This document shows positions 1 to 7,834 of a stretch of 44,217 nucleotides of DNA, in pieces; position 1 is the stretch's first letter; every line of letters begins with the position of its first letter. The notes below the pieces were generated by a model. That model was given only the letters and a program-made list of their open reading frames with translations. It was not told the origin of the DNA and did not search any database. The position numbers and the translations under genes were made by a program. The stretch comes from Oryzicola mucosus (GTDB lineage Bacteria; Pseudomonadota; Alphaproteobacteria; Rhizobiales; Rhizobiaceae), in NCBI RefSeq assembly GCF_014534685.1, contig NZ_JACVVX010000014.1, positions 1-44,217 on the forward strand, in the 5' to 3' direction.

Positions 1-2
1 AC

Positions 3-125
3 CAGCAGTACGAGAAGTTCTACGGCGGCGCATCCTATCTCGTGAAGACCAACATGTACCGAAACTACGACTTCGACCGCGCAGGCAGGCTCGTCGATGC
101 AGCACTCGATACAGCCGCTGCTTGA
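3..125 (+). CDS. C-terminal end of an unidentified protein, possibly a HpaB-type flavin monooxygenase (partial)
   Basis: An open frame enters from the left edge and ends at TGA 123-125, leaving 40 codons that begin QQYEKFYGGASY and end DAALDTAAA. The tail resembles the C-terminus of the 4-hydroxyphenylacetate 3-hydroxylase (HpaB) flavin monooxygenase family, where a 'YE.FY.G' segment is followed by a helix that closes the tetramer. I am matching from memory on a very short stretch, so the family call is weak. The context helps somewhat: a flavin reductase remnant and an intact flavin reductase lie within 5 kb, and a second HpaB-like gene starts at the right edge. A perfect hairpin begins 11 bp after the stop codon. 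The rest of the gene is outside the window. Confidence 0.4.
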   Translation, partial: QQYEKFYGGASYLVKTNMYRNYDFDRAGRLVDAALDTAAA

Positions 126-135
126 AACGATCAAA

Positions 136-163
136 GGGCCGGATGCCGACTGGCATCCGGCCC
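136..163. terminator. Perfect 12-bp hairpin between convergent genes
   Basis: GGGCCGGATGCC (136-147) and its exact complement (152-163) flank a GACT tetraloop. It sits between the rightward partial gene ending at 125 and the leftward remnant ending at 233, so it can serve both. There is no T-run on the plus strand; read leftward it is followed by the T-rich TTTGATCGTTTC, so it is more convincing as a terminator for the minus-strand operon. Confidence 0.75.
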
Positions 164-232
164 AACCGGCCATCTTAGGACTATCTCTAACTCAAGTTGA
201 TGGGCGCGGCTCGTCAAAACAGAAGGGCAGGG

Positions 233-598
233 CTATTTCGCCTTGCCGCCGCCGCCGCTCATGCCGCGTATCGTATCGGCCGAAATATTGGCGGGACGCA
301 TCTCGAAGATATTGGTGACCGAGGTGTAATTGCGATATCCCATGCGGGCCAGCGGCCGCATCTTGATGATCTCGACCTTGCCGTCGGCGCCGATGTAGTC
401 GTCGTTGATATGGATGCCGACAACGCGTCCGATTACCACCGAGTTGAACACGCCGGGCGTATCATTGGCGAGCACGATTGTCTGGTGATGCTTGCACTCC
501 AAATTGACCGGGCTTTCGAGCACGCGTGGCGGCCTGACCAGGCGCGAAGGCGCCGCGGTCAGACCTGCCGCCGCCATCTCGTCGACCCTCGGTGGGAC
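233..598 (-). pseudogene. 5'-truncated flavin reductase remnant
   Basis: About 121 codons are readable from directly after the stop codon of the upstream aldehyde dehydrogenase to a stop at 233. The product matches the C-terminal half of the flavin reductase (DIM6/NTAB-like, FMN-binding split barrel) family: 'DEMAAAGLTAAPS', 'VRPPRVLESPVNLECKHHQT', then 'VVIGRVVGIHI', then 'PLARMGYRNY'. Complete members are about 200 residues and begin with a flavin-binding half of roughly 90 residues that is missing here. The remnant is in the same frame as the aldehyde dehydrogenase, separated only by its TAG (599-601). An ATG at 575-577 could start a 114-residue product, but without the N-terminal half it should not bind flavin normally. 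I read it as a gene decapitated by a deletion or recombination. Confidence 0.7.
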
Positions 599-2035
599 CT
601 AAGCGATGACGGCTTTGACTTCGTGGAACTCCTCGAACCCGAACAAGCCCACCTCGCGCCCGTTGCCCGACTGCTTGTAGCCGCCGAAAGGGGCTTCGAA
701 TTCGTAAGTCGGCGTCTCGTCTTGCGGCAGATCGTTCAGGTAGATGCGGCCCGCGCGGATGCGGCGGCCGACCGTGTCGGCATCCTTTATATCGTCGGCC
801 GATACGAAGCCGGCCAGGCCGTAAATGCTGTCGTTCGCGATCTCCACAGCGTGGTCAACGTCGCGATAGCCGATGATCGTCAGCACCGGGCCGAAAATCT
901 CCTCGCGCGCGATGCGCATACCGGGTGTCACGTCCGCGAAGACGGTAGGCTGGACGAAATAGCCGCGGTTGCAACCGGCAGGCCGGCCTTCGCCCCCTAT
1001 CACCAGCCGGGCTCCCTCGTCGATGCCCGACTTGATCAGTTTCTGAACGCGATCGTATTGCCGACCGTTGACGACGGGGCCATGCGTGGTGTCGGGAGAG
1101 CGCGGATCGCCGACGACGAATGCTTTGCTCGCCGACTTGATGAGGTTGACAACGTGGCCGACCTCCGCCTCCGGCACGAGCATTCGGGCGGGTGCAATGC
1201 ACGACTGGCCACTGTTGGTGAAGGCCCGGATCATGCCGTAAGGAACGGATTTCTCCATGTGGCGGCCGGAAAGCAGGATATTGGCTGACTTGCCGCCAAG
1301 CTCCTGATGAACGCGCTTTACGGTTGCTGCCGCATCCCGAGCGACCGTGATTCCCGCCGCGGTGGATCCGGTGAACGACACCATGTCGATGCCAGGGTGT
1401 TTTGAGATGGCGCTGCCTACGGTCGGTCCGTCACCATTGACAAGATTGAAGACGCCTGGCGGCACGCCGGCGGCGGCGAGGATTTCAGTCAGGATGACCG
1501 GGCTCAATGGCGCGTATTCGCTGGGCTTCACAACCATCGTGCAGCCTGCTGCGAGAGCGCCGCCCAGTTTGGCTGTAATTTGGTTGATCGGCCAATTCCA
1601 GGGGGTTATGAAACCGCACACGCCAATTGGCTCGCGCAGGATGCGTGTCCGACCGAGCATATACTCGAACTTGAAGTCCTTGAGTACGGCGATCGCGGCC
1701 CGAAGGTGACCCAGGGTGGCTGGCGTCTGCAGGCCGCGCGAGAAGCTGATCGGCGAGCCCATCTCGGTGGTGATCGCCCAGGCGATATCGCCGAAGCGCC
1801 GCTCATATTGCTCGATCACGCGCTCGAGCAGGGAGACGCGATCTTTCACGCTCCAGCCGGAAAAAGTCTCGAAAGCACTGCGGGCCGCGGCAACCGCGCG
1901 GTCGACGTCCGCCGCACTGCCCAGGCTCGTGCGCGCCACGACTTCCTCGGTCGCCGGATTGATGACATCGAATGGGGTAGCGTCGATCGGCTCGACCCAT
2001 TGGCCATCGATATAAAATTTCTGATAGTTTTCCAT
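599..2035 (-). CDS. NAD(P)-dependent aldehyde dehydrogenase
   Basis: This is a 478-residue enzyme of the aldehyde dehydrogenase superfamily, oxidising an aldehyde to a carboxylate with NAD(P)+. The visible active site comprises the oxyanion Asn in TPWNWP (about residue 147), the general-base Glu in QELGGKS (about 245) and the nucleophilic Cys in NSGQSC (about 279). The FTGST cofactor motif is also present. The ATG at 2033-2035 is chosen because GGAAGG lies just upstream; a longer reading from 2065 has no such site. It is the third gene of a leftward operon after the P450 (3197-4471) and reductase (2133-3176), so it probably oxidises the aldehyde made by P450 hydroxylation or dealkylation. The stop codon is followed in frame by a flavin reductase remnant. 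Confidence 0.93.
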   Translation of the reverse strand: MENYQKFYIDGQWVEPIDATPFDVINPATEEVVARTSLGSAADVDRAVAAARSAFETFSGWSVKDRVSLLERVIEQYERRFGDIAWAITTEMGSPISFSRGLQTPATLGHLRAAIAVLKDFKFEYMLGRTRILREPIGVCGFITPWNWPINQITAKLGGALAAGCTMVVKPSEYAPLSPVILTEILAAAGVPPGVFNLVNGDGPTVGSAISKHPGIDMVSFTGSTAAGITVARDAAATVKRVHQELGGKSANILLSGRHMEKSVPYGMIRAFTNSGQSCIAPARMLVPEAEVGHVVNLIKSASKAFVVGDPRSPDTTHGPVVNGRQYDRVQKLIKSGIDEGARLVIGGEGRPAGCNRGYFVQPTVFADVTPGMRIAREEIFGPVLTIIGYRDVDHAVEIANDSIYGLAGFVSADDIKDADTVGRRIRAGRIYLNDLPQDETPTYEFEAPFGGYKQSGNGREVGLFGFEEFHEVKAVIA

Positions 2036-2132
2036 CGAACCTTCCAAGCCGATTGCAGCAGGCATTCCATGATCGAATGTCGGCCGGGAAATACAGTGAT
2101 CAGACGCGGGCGCGGGGCGGGATTTCTTCGGG

Positions 2133-3176
2133 CTACAGATCCAGCACGAGACGTGGTGTCTTCGAGCGGCCGCAACAGACCATCATCAGCGTTCCCTCGG
2201 CCTTCTCTTCGTCCGTCAGGATCGTATCGCGATGGTCGGGTACGCCTTCGAGCACGCGTGTCTCGCAGCTTCCGCAATATCCTTCCTGACAGGAGAAGGG
2301 CACGGGTATGCCCGCATCGAGAAGCGTGTCGCCTAGGCTGCGGTCCGGCGGGACCTGCAAAGTGATGCCCGAAGTGCGCAACTCGACCTCGAACGCGGAA
2401 TCGCCTACTAGGTCGGCCGGCGGCGGCATATTCTCCGCGGCCCCGAAGCGCTCGATATGCAAGACATTGGAAAGTCCGCGCCGCACCGAGGCCTCTTCCA
2501 GCGCAGTCAGCATTCCGCCCGGTCCACATCCATAGACCACTTCTCCGGAGCCCACAGTGGCAAGCAGGGCATCGAGATCGGGCCTGCCGGCTTCGTCTTC
2601 AGGCAGCAGAGTCACCGCGCCGCCCTGCCTCTCTAATATCTCGTTGAAGAAACCCATCGTCGCCTTGGAACGCCCACCATAGACCAAACGCCAGGGCGCT
2701 CCCGCAGCTTCCGCGGCCCGGATCATCGGCAGCATGGGTGTGATCCCGATCCCGCCAGCGATGAAAAGATAGGCCTTTGCCTCGACCAGCTCGAAATGGT
2801 TGCGTGGACCGCGGACGGTCAAAACCATATCTTTGCGGGCGATTTCGTGAATTTCCAACGAGCCGCCGCGTCCCATGGTTTCGCGCAGCACTGCGATGCA
2901 GTAGCGGGACCTATCGGACGGATTGCCGCAAAGGGAATACTGCCTGGACTTTCCTGACGGCAGAACAAGATCGATATGCGCCCCTGGGGTCCAGGCAGGC
3001 AAAGCTTCGCCACCGTCGCCACTCAACTCGAGTACGACGATGTTAGGGGTCTCGAAACGAGACCGTACGATTGAAAGGAGTCGCTCGTTGGCATCGCGCA
3101 TGGCTGTGATCCCGGAAGTCGCATGCATGTCGCGGGTGACGCTGACGGATGGTTCGGGCGATTGGATCGAATCCAT
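2133..3176 (-). CDS. Phthalate-dioxygenase-reductase-type FMN/2Fe-2S oxidoreductase
   Basis: A 347-residue single-chain electron-transfer protein. In order it has the flavin-binding domain with RQYS (about 78-81), a nucleotide-binding domain with GGIGITPM (about 141), and a C-terminal plant-type ferredoxin domain with CQEGYCGSC (Cys at about 296, 301, 304) and a distal Cys near 334-335. This is the architecture of phthalate dioxygenase reductase and vanillate demethylase reductase. It passes electrons from NAD(P)H through flavin to the iron-sulfur cluster. ATG 3174-3176 is preferred because AGGA lies 8 bp upstream and the start falls 21 bp after the P450 stop; a start at 3221 would overlap the P450. 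Position suggests that it feeds the adjacent P450 rather than a Rieske oxygenase. Confidence 0.9.
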   Translation of the reverse strand: MDSIQSPEPSVSVTRDMHATSGITAMRDANERLLSIVRSRFETPNIVVLELSGDGGEALPAWTPGAHIDLVLPSGKSRQYSLCGNPSDRSRYCIAVLRETMGRGGSLEIHEIARKDMVLTVRGPRNHFELVEAKAYLFIAGGIGITPMLPMIRAAEAAGAPWRLVYGGRSKATMGFFNEILERQGGAVTLLPEDEAGRPDLDALLATVGSGEVVYGCGPGGMLTALEEASVRRGLSNVLHIERFGAAENMPPPADLVGDSAFEVELRTSGITLQVPPDRSLGDTLLDAGIPVPFSCQEGYCGSCETRVLEGVPDHRDTILTDEEKAEGTLMMVCCGRSKTPRLVLDL

Positions 3177-3196
3177 CTGGTTGATCCTGATCCGCC

Positions 3197-4471
3197 TTAC
3201 GCTTTCGCCGGTGGCGTCCATTCCGCTTGCAAATTGTTAATCGTGGTGACGGTCAGCGTCGGCAAATAGTCCAGCTTCTGGTTTGGGACGGCGTGGATGT
3301 CCGGCATCCTCCGAAGCAGTTCCTCGAAGGCAACCTTGGCTTCGAGCCGGGCGAGGGGATTGCCCAGGCATGAATGCCGTCCATGGCCGAAGGCCAGATG
3401 CTTATCGCTGTTGGCGCGATGGACGTCCCACTTCTGCGCGTCCGGAAAATGGCTTTCATCCAGACCGCCGCCGATGAACAAGAGCCATATCAGGGAACCC
3501 TGCGGGATCATCACGCCGCCGAGTTCGACATCCTTGGTGGTGACGCGAAACAGGCCGGGCGAGGTGCCGCGGCGCCGCAGCGTCTCCTCTATCGCGCGCG
3601 GCAGCAGCGACTGGTCGGCGCGGATCTGCGCGTCCTGGTCGGGATTTTCGCCCATATAGACCAGCATGTGCGCCATCAAATTGGCGGTTGTGTCATTGCC
3701 GGCGGCGACAAGTTCGTGAAGTTTGCGGGCAACGCCATGCTGCGTCATGGCGAGATCGCCGGCCTGGTCCTTTGCCTGAAGCATGATGCTGGTGAGATCG
3801 CCGACGGGACACCGCGCGCGCTCCGTCACGAAGTTCTCAAAGAATTCCTGCCCTTCGCCAAGCCGCGACCAGCGTTCCCGCCGCTCCTCTTCGCTCATGG
3901 GCTTGCTGACGGCGTCCTTGGTCTTTGGCGTCAGCACGGAGAACAGGTCCTCCGTCCAAAGCCGATAGTCGTCAGCGCGCTCGGGTGGCATGCCAATCAG
4001 GCCGATGATCACGTTGAGCGACAGGGGATAGCAGAATTCCTGCATCAGGTCGCATTTACCCTTGTCGATGAAAGCATCGATCAGGGTGTTGGCAATGCGG
4101 CGGATGTTCTCTTCCTGCTTCTGCAACTCGCGCGGCAGGAACTGACGAGCGATTGCCACGCGATTGCGCGTGTGCTCCGGCGGATCCTGCGAAATGAAGT
4201 GATCCGACAAAAAAGTATCGGGAATTTTTGGCTTGATGTCTTCCGGAGGCGGAACGAAGCCGGTGGCATCGGACGAAAAGGTCTCTGCGTCACGCGCCGC
4301 GCGACAAATGTCGTCATATTTGGTGACGACCCACATGCGCAGCGGGGCATAGTAGAACACCGGAGCGATCTCATGCGCGCGCTTTATGGTCGGGGCCGGA
4401 TCGCTCAAGAATTCCTGCCCAAACGGATCGAACCCGTCGAGAACCGGGAAAGAGGCCGTGTCTTTCATCAT
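3197..4471 (-). CDS. Cytochrome P450 monooxygenase
   Basis: A soluble bacterial P450 of 424 residues. It shows the I-helix oxygen-activation motif AAGNDTT (about 256-262), the K-helix ExxR in EETLR (about 296-299) and the haem-ligand loop FGHGRHSCLG with Cys at about 368. ATG 4469-4471 is chosen over 4492 because GAAAGG precedes it at about 9 bp. It inserts one oxygen atom into an unknown substrate. The next gene is an FMN/2Fe-2S reductase and the third an aldehyde dehydrogenase, which fits hydroxylation or O/N-dealkylation that releases an aldehyde. The pair resembles an unfused version of the self-sufficient CYP116B (P450RhF) arrangement; the CYP family itself cannot be assigned by eye. Confidence 0.95.
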   Translation of the reverse strand: MMKDTASFPVLDGFDPFGQEFLSDPAPTIKRAHEIAPVFYYAPLRMWVVTKYDDICRAARDAETFSSDATGFVPPPEDIKPKIPDTFLSDHFISQDPPEHTRNRVAIARQFLPRELQKQEENIRRIANTLIDAFIDKGKCDLMQEFCYPLSLNVIIGLIGMPPERADDYRLWTEDLFSVLTPKTKDAVSKPMSEEERRERWSRLGEGQEFFENFVTERARCPVGDLTSIMLQAKDQAGDLAMTQHGVARKLHELVAAGNDTTANLMAHMLVYMGENPDQDAQIRADQSLLPRAIEETLRRRGTSPGLFRVTTKDVELGGVMIPQGSLIWLLFIGGGLDESHFPDAQKWDVHRANSDKHLAFGHGRHSCLGNPLARLEAKVAFEELLRRMPDIHAVPNQKLDYLPTLTVTTINNLQAEWTPPAKA

Positions 4472-4536
4472 GGAAGGAAACCTTTCGTCCATCCGGACAT
4501 CAGACTAGGCGCTTCGCACTACGCCCAAAATTTGTG

Positions 4537-4575
4537 TACATAATGTATGTTCCTCGGCGATTGGCGACATGTCAA
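4537..4575 (-). promoter_or_regulatory. Candidate operator and promoter of the P450 operon
   Basis: The palindrome TACATAATGTA lies at 4537-4547, 66 bp before the P450 start codon. A perfect leftward -35 hexamer (TTGACA, plus-strand complement at 4570-4575) lies 22 bp upstream of it; no good -10 is seen at the ideal distance, so the exact promoter is uncertain. The same palindrome recurs at five other operon starts. Confidence 0.55.
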
Positions 4576-4772
4576 GCCGAATTCGTGAAGGCTGCGGCAG
4601 CCTTAAGATTGCTGGACGAACCCTGATACCAACGGAGCGTGTTGTGCTTTCGATTTGGGTGCTCCTGCCAGCAGGGCGTTTGGCCGGCGTAAGCGATCGT
4701 CGCGGTGACCAGTCTCATGGTGGCGATCCGCTCGCGCCCAGTTGGCGGCCAACACAATCAGGCGGTTAGGTC

Positions 4773-4801
4773 TTGACACCTACATAATGTAGCTATTTAA
4801 T
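4773..4801 (+). promoter_or_regulatory. Promoter with operator in the spacer, upstream of flavin reductase
   Basis: TTGACA (4773-4778) and TTTAAT (4796-4801) are spaced by 17 bp, a good sigma-70-type promoter 49 bp before the start codon. An exact TACATAATGTA palindrome (4781-4791) occupies the spacer, where a bound protein would block RNA polymerase. This geometry predicts repression relieved by an inducer. Confidence 0.7.
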
Positions 4802-4849
4802 GAATACATCTGCGCTGCGTCGCGTGGATTGTCAGCGGAGGCGGCTACC

Positions 4850-5425
4850 ATGAATTCGACTATAGACACAGCGCCCAAGGCGACCTTCGACAGCAGGGCC
4901 TTCCGGGATGCTCTTGGTACCTTCACCACGGGCGTGACGGTCATCACCACGGTAACGCCAGAGGGCGAGAAACTCGGAACCACTGCGAGCTCTTTCAATT
5001 CGGTGTCGCTCGATCCTCCGCTGGTTCTGTTCAGCATGGCTCGCAACGCCAAGGCTTTTCCCGCTTGGCAGCAAGCCCGAAGCTTTGCAGTCAACATCCT
5101 GGCTGAGGATCAAGACGAACTATCCACGCGGTTTGCTCGCCCGCTGACCGACAAATGGTCCGATGTCATCCCGGAGCATGGTCCGGTCGAGGGTCTTCCG
5201 TTGCTCCCCGGCGCCCTTGTGTCCATGGAATGCACCTCGTACGCCAATTACGATGGCGGCGATCACATCATCATGGTGGGGCGGGTTGTTTCGTTCATGC
5301 GCCGACGTCCGCATGCCCGTCCGCTGGTTTTCTTCGGAAGCCGCTACCGCGCGCTGGACAAGCGCGACGATCCCGAAGCTATGCTGGGTTATAATGCTCC
5401 GCGCGAAACGGCCCGGTCGCAGTAA
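4850..5425 (+). CDS. Flavin reductase family protein
   Basis: A 191-residue FMN-binding split-barrel protein of the HpaC/DIM6-NTAB type. Such proteins use NAD(P)H to reduce free FMN or FAD for a partner monooxygenase. Family hallmarks are FRDALGTFTTGVTVIT near the N-terminus, the flavin-contacting TASSFNSVSLDPPLV segment, the FAVNIL strand and the late GDHIIMVGRV strand. ATG 4850 is chosen because GGAGG precedes it at 8 bp; an earlier TTG at 4829 lacks such a site. It is transcribed alone from an operator-controlled promoter. No complete flavin monooxygenase lies in the window, but a HpaB-like gene under the same kind of operator starts at 44143 and is a plausible client. Confidence 0.92.
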   Translation: MNSTIDTAPKATFDSRAFRDALGTFTTGVTVITTVTPEGEKLGTTASSFNSVSLDPPLVLFSMARNAKAFPAWQQARSFAVNILAEDQDELSTRFARPLTDKWSDVIPEHGPVEGLPLLPGALVSMECTSYANYDGGDHIIMVGRVVSFMRRRPHARPLVFFGSRYRALDKRDDPEAMLGYNAPRETARSQ

Positions 5426-5429
5426 CTTG

Positions 5430-5474
5430 GCAGCGTGTTGCGCTGCGAAGGTTCGGATGCCGATATGCGGCATC
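5430..5474 (+). terminator. Tandem hairpins after flavin reductase
   Basis: Two perfect stems follow the flavin reductase stop: GCAGCG/CGCTGC (5430-5435 with 5441-5446) and GATGCCG/CGGCATC (5456-5462 with 5468-5474), the second followed by TT. They probably end the single-gene transcript; the T-run is too short for certainty. Confidence 0.5.
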
Positions 5475-5488
5475 TTGCCGATAGCTGC

Positions 5489-5541
5489 TTGACAGCCTTC
5501 GGCGTTAGGTAAATCATGTAATTACATTATGTACATATTAT
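5489..5541 (+). promoter_or_regulatory. Candidate promoter and operator of the branched-chain ABC operon
   Basis: TTGACA lies at 5489-5494, an exact TACATTATGTA palindrome at 5523-5533 (the reverse complement of the TACATAATGTA form), and TATTAT at 5536-5541 overlapping its edge. The TTGACA is too far from TATTAT to pair with it; AATCAT at 5512-5517 is its better-spaced partner. The palindrome would lie just downstream of that promoter, consistent with an operator. Confidence 0.55.
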
Positions 5542-5670
5542 CCGGGTCGTCTTTCCCGGCGCCGTCGCACAGCAGGGGGGCGTTTGTCTAGCCTTGAGTG
5601 GCGCGGCAACCATAGAGAGCCGGAAAAAATCTGGCCAAACATCAACGCATGCAAATCATCAAGGGGAACT

Positions 5671-6846
5671 ATGATGAAATCCAGCCTGAAACTAACCGCA
5701 GCCGCGGCAGTTGCCGCCTTCATCGCCACGTCGGACATCGCCCTGGCTGAAGAGGCTGGTCTGACGGACACCACAATCAAAATTGGCATGATCGGCTCCT
5801 TGACGGGGCCGGCGGCGCTGTGGGGATGGCCGACGATTAATGGCGCCAAGATGGTCTATGACGACATCAACGCCAATGGCGGCATCAATGGCCGAAAGAT
5901 CGAACTGGTTATCGAGGATTCGCAGTGCCAGGCGCCCTTGGCACTTGCCGCGGCAAAGAAGCTGATAAGTCGCGACGAGGTATTCATGCTGCATGGCGGC
6001 AGCTGTTCTGGCGCCATCCTGCCGGTGCGTGACTTGGTGCTGAAGGAAAAGGTTCCGATGATGGTTCTCGTGGCGACCGCAGACGAGATCGTTGCACAGC
6101 CGAATGGCTACATCTACCGGGCATTCCTGCCCGGCAGCTACGACGGCGAGATCATCGCAAACTTCATCGCGACGTCCCCGCAGTTGAAGAAGGTCGTCGT
6201 CGTCGGCAATACGGACGCGGTAGCTAATGTCCGCTACCCGAAGCTCGAGGAAAGCATCAAGGCGAACAATCTCGAATATCTCGGCCTGGAACCTCTCGAG
6301 GTTGAGGCGACCGACGCGACGGCACAGGTTCTGAAGGTCAAGTCGCTCAATCCCGATGCGGTCGTGCTGGTGGCTCGTCCGGAGGCGTCTGCGGTGTTCC
6401 TCAAGGATGCTGCAAAGCTCGGCCTAGATGTTCCGGTATTCGGTTCCACGTTGGTCGATCTGCAGGATCTGCTCGAACGGATCGGCGATCCGAAGCCGAT
6501 GGCCAACATGAATGTCGTCTCTTTCTATAAGTCGACGCTGACAGAGGCTCCGATGGCGCGGTGGGTGGATATGCTCAAGAAGTACTATCCCGACGACAAG
6601 GTTCAGGCTGCCGCGTTCTACGGAACGTCCGGTGCCCTTGCCGTCGTCGAGGCGCTAAAGCGCGCCGGCCCGGATCTGTCGCGCGAGAAGATGGTTCAGG
6701 CACTGTCCGAAATCAAGGACATGGACGGCGGGCCTATGGCTTGCTCGGTCACCTTCGCTGCGGACGACCACGAAGGGTGCAAGACCGGTTCGATCTGGGG
6801 AATGCGTGACGGCAATATCACCGCGCTGGGCGACAGCTGGAAGTAA
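5671..6846 (+). CDS. ABC transporter substrate-binding protein, branched-chain amino acid (LivK/HAAT) type
   Basis: About 391 residues. A signal peptide (basic MMKSSLK, then an alanine-rich core, cleavage near ALAEEAG) is followed by the type I periplasmic-binding fold: IKIGMIGSLTGPAALWG, GAKMVYDDINANGGING and RKIELVIEDSQC are classic LivK/HAAT family segments. AGGGG upstream serves ATG 5671 or 5674; the latter has the better spacing. It delivers substrate in the periplasm to the permeases encoded directly downstream. Ligands of this family range from branched-chain amino acids to amides, urea and aromatic acids, so the substrate is open. The island context suggests an aromatic or nitrogen compound rather than leucine. 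Confidence 0.92.
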   Translation: MMKSSLKLTAAAAVAAFIATSDIALAEEAGLTDTTIKIGMIGSLTGPAALWGWPTINGAKMVYDDINANGGINGRKIELVIEDSQCQAPLALAAAKKLISRDEVFMLHGGSCSGAILPVRDLVLKEKVPMMVLVATADEIVAQPNGYIYRAFLPGSYDGEIIANFIATSPQLKKVVVVGNTDAVANVRYPKLEESIKANNLEYLGLEPLEVEATDATAQVLKVKSLNPDAVVLVARPEASAVFLKDAAKLGLDVPVFGSTLVDLQDLLERIGDPKPMANMNVVSFYKSTLTEAPMARWVDMLKKYYPDDKVQAAAFYGTSGALAVVEALKRAGPDLSREKMVQALSEIKDMDGGPMACSVTFAADDHEGCKTGSIWGMRDGNITALGDSWK

Positions 6847-6863
6847 TTCTGCTGGTTGTCGTC

Positions 6864-6894
6864 CCTGCCGGGTCGTCGTCGACTATCCGGCGGG
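6864..6894 (+). other. Stem-loop between binding-protein and permease genes
   Basis: CCTGCCGG (6864-6871) pairs with CCGGCGGG (6887-6894) with one wobble and a 15-base loop. Intercistronic hairpins after binding-protein genes commonly stabilise the upstream message and partly attenuate downstream genes, giving an excess of the binding protein. That role is inferred here. Confidence 0.35.
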
Positions 6895-6937
6895 CACGCT
6901 TCGAATCGCCACGCCTCCCAAATTGGACGAAGAATAG

Positions 6938-7831
6938 ATGGAAATCGCGACGCTGCTGTCGGTGGGTGTGTCGAACGGCTGCCTATATGGTTTGGTCGGA
7001 CTTGGACTTGTCCTGGTTTACAACGCCCAGGGAATTCCAAACTTCGCCCATGGCGAGTTGTTCATGGCGAGCGCATTCGCCGCCTACACCGCCAATATAC
7101 TTTTCGGGCTCTCCTACGCGCTGTCGATGCTTGTCGCAATCGTCTTCGCGTTCGCGCTCGGCGTCGTCGTCGAATTTCTCGCGATCCGTCCAATCGCCAT
7201 GAACCGCTCGCTGGGGCGGGCCTCGACAGAGGTTGCGATCGTGCTCTCGACAGTCGGTCTCATGATCGCGATCAAGGGCCTGGCGCGTATCCCGTGGGGT
7301 GACAGCGTGAGGAAATTGCCGGCGGCATTTTCCACCGAGACGATTTCCGTTGGCGGTCTCGTCTTGTCAACGCAGCGCCTGTTGATCATCGTCGTCGCAT
7401 TCGTGTTGACGATTGCCATCTCGCTGTTCTTCTCCAAGACGTCGTTGGGAAAGAAGATGCGCGCCACATCCCAGAACACCGCCGGCGCGATGCTGGTCGG
7501 CATCAATACGGGACACATTTATTCGGCCACGTGGGGCCTCGCGGCGATATGCGGCGGCGTCGCCGGCATACTGGCTGCGCCCTTGATCTTTCTCTACCCC
7601 GACATGGGCACGCGCATGTTGCTGAAGGGCTTCGCCGCCGCATGTCTCGGCGGGTTCGGAAGCGTAGGTGGCGTGTTCGTCGGCGGACTGGTCATGGGCA
7701 TCGTCGAGATCTTCTTCGGCCGCTATCTGGCGACCTCGATGATGGACATCTTCGCACCCATAATCATCATAGTCGTCCTGCTGTTCCGGCCGCAAGGCCT
7801 GTTTGGCTCGCGCAGCGCCGTGAGGGTTTGA
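6938..7831 (+). CDS. Branched-chain amino acid-type ABC permease (LivH family)
   Basis: A 297-residue integral inner-membrane protein, strongly hydrophobic throughout, with about eight predicted spans. LivH hallmarks are GCLYGLVGLGLVLVYNAQG followed by FAHGELFM near the N-terminus, and the late cytoplasmic-loop and span region GGFGSVGGVFVGGLVMGI. It forms the translocation channel together with the LivM-type protein encoded 3 bp downstream. The operon order binding protein-LivH-LivM-LivG-LivF is standard for the family. Confidence 0.93.
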   Translation: MEIATLLSVGVSNGCLYGLVGLGLVLVYNAQGIPNFAHGELFMASAFAAYTANILFGLSYALSMLVAIVFAFALGVVVEFLAIRPIAMNRSLGRASTEVAIVLSTVGLMIAIKGLARIPWGDSVRKLPAAFSTETISVGGLVLSTQRLLIIVVAFVLTIAISLFFSKTSLGKKMRATSQNTAGAMLVGINTGHIYSATWGLAAICGGVAGILAAPLIFLYPDMGTRMLLKGFAAACLGGFGSVGGVFVGGLVMGIVEIFFGRYLATSMMDIFAPIIIIVVLLFRPQGLFGSRSAVRV

Positions 7832-7834
7832 CCA

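Larger units (their letters stand above)
4472..4849. other. Divergent intergenic region between P450 and flavin reductase operons
   Basis: This 378-bp stretch separates two divergent operons and has no convincing gene; the short open frames in it lack family features. It carries two exact copies of the 11-bp palindrome TACATAATGTA (4537-4547 and 4781-4791), one near each operon start, described separately. The middle (about 4590-4770) holds nothing else I recognise. Confidence 0.6.

Noticed and set aside
197-1288. Long rightward open frame (363 codons) across the flavin reductase remnant and aldehyde dehydrogenase.
   Set aside because: Antisense to two clear gene families; composition is Arg/Asp/Val-rich with no family motif, as expected for a GC-rich shadow frame.
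3374-4543. 389-codon rightward open frame opposite the P450 gene.
   Set aside because: Runs antisense to a P450 with intact haem and I-helix motifs; its translation shows no recognisable domain.
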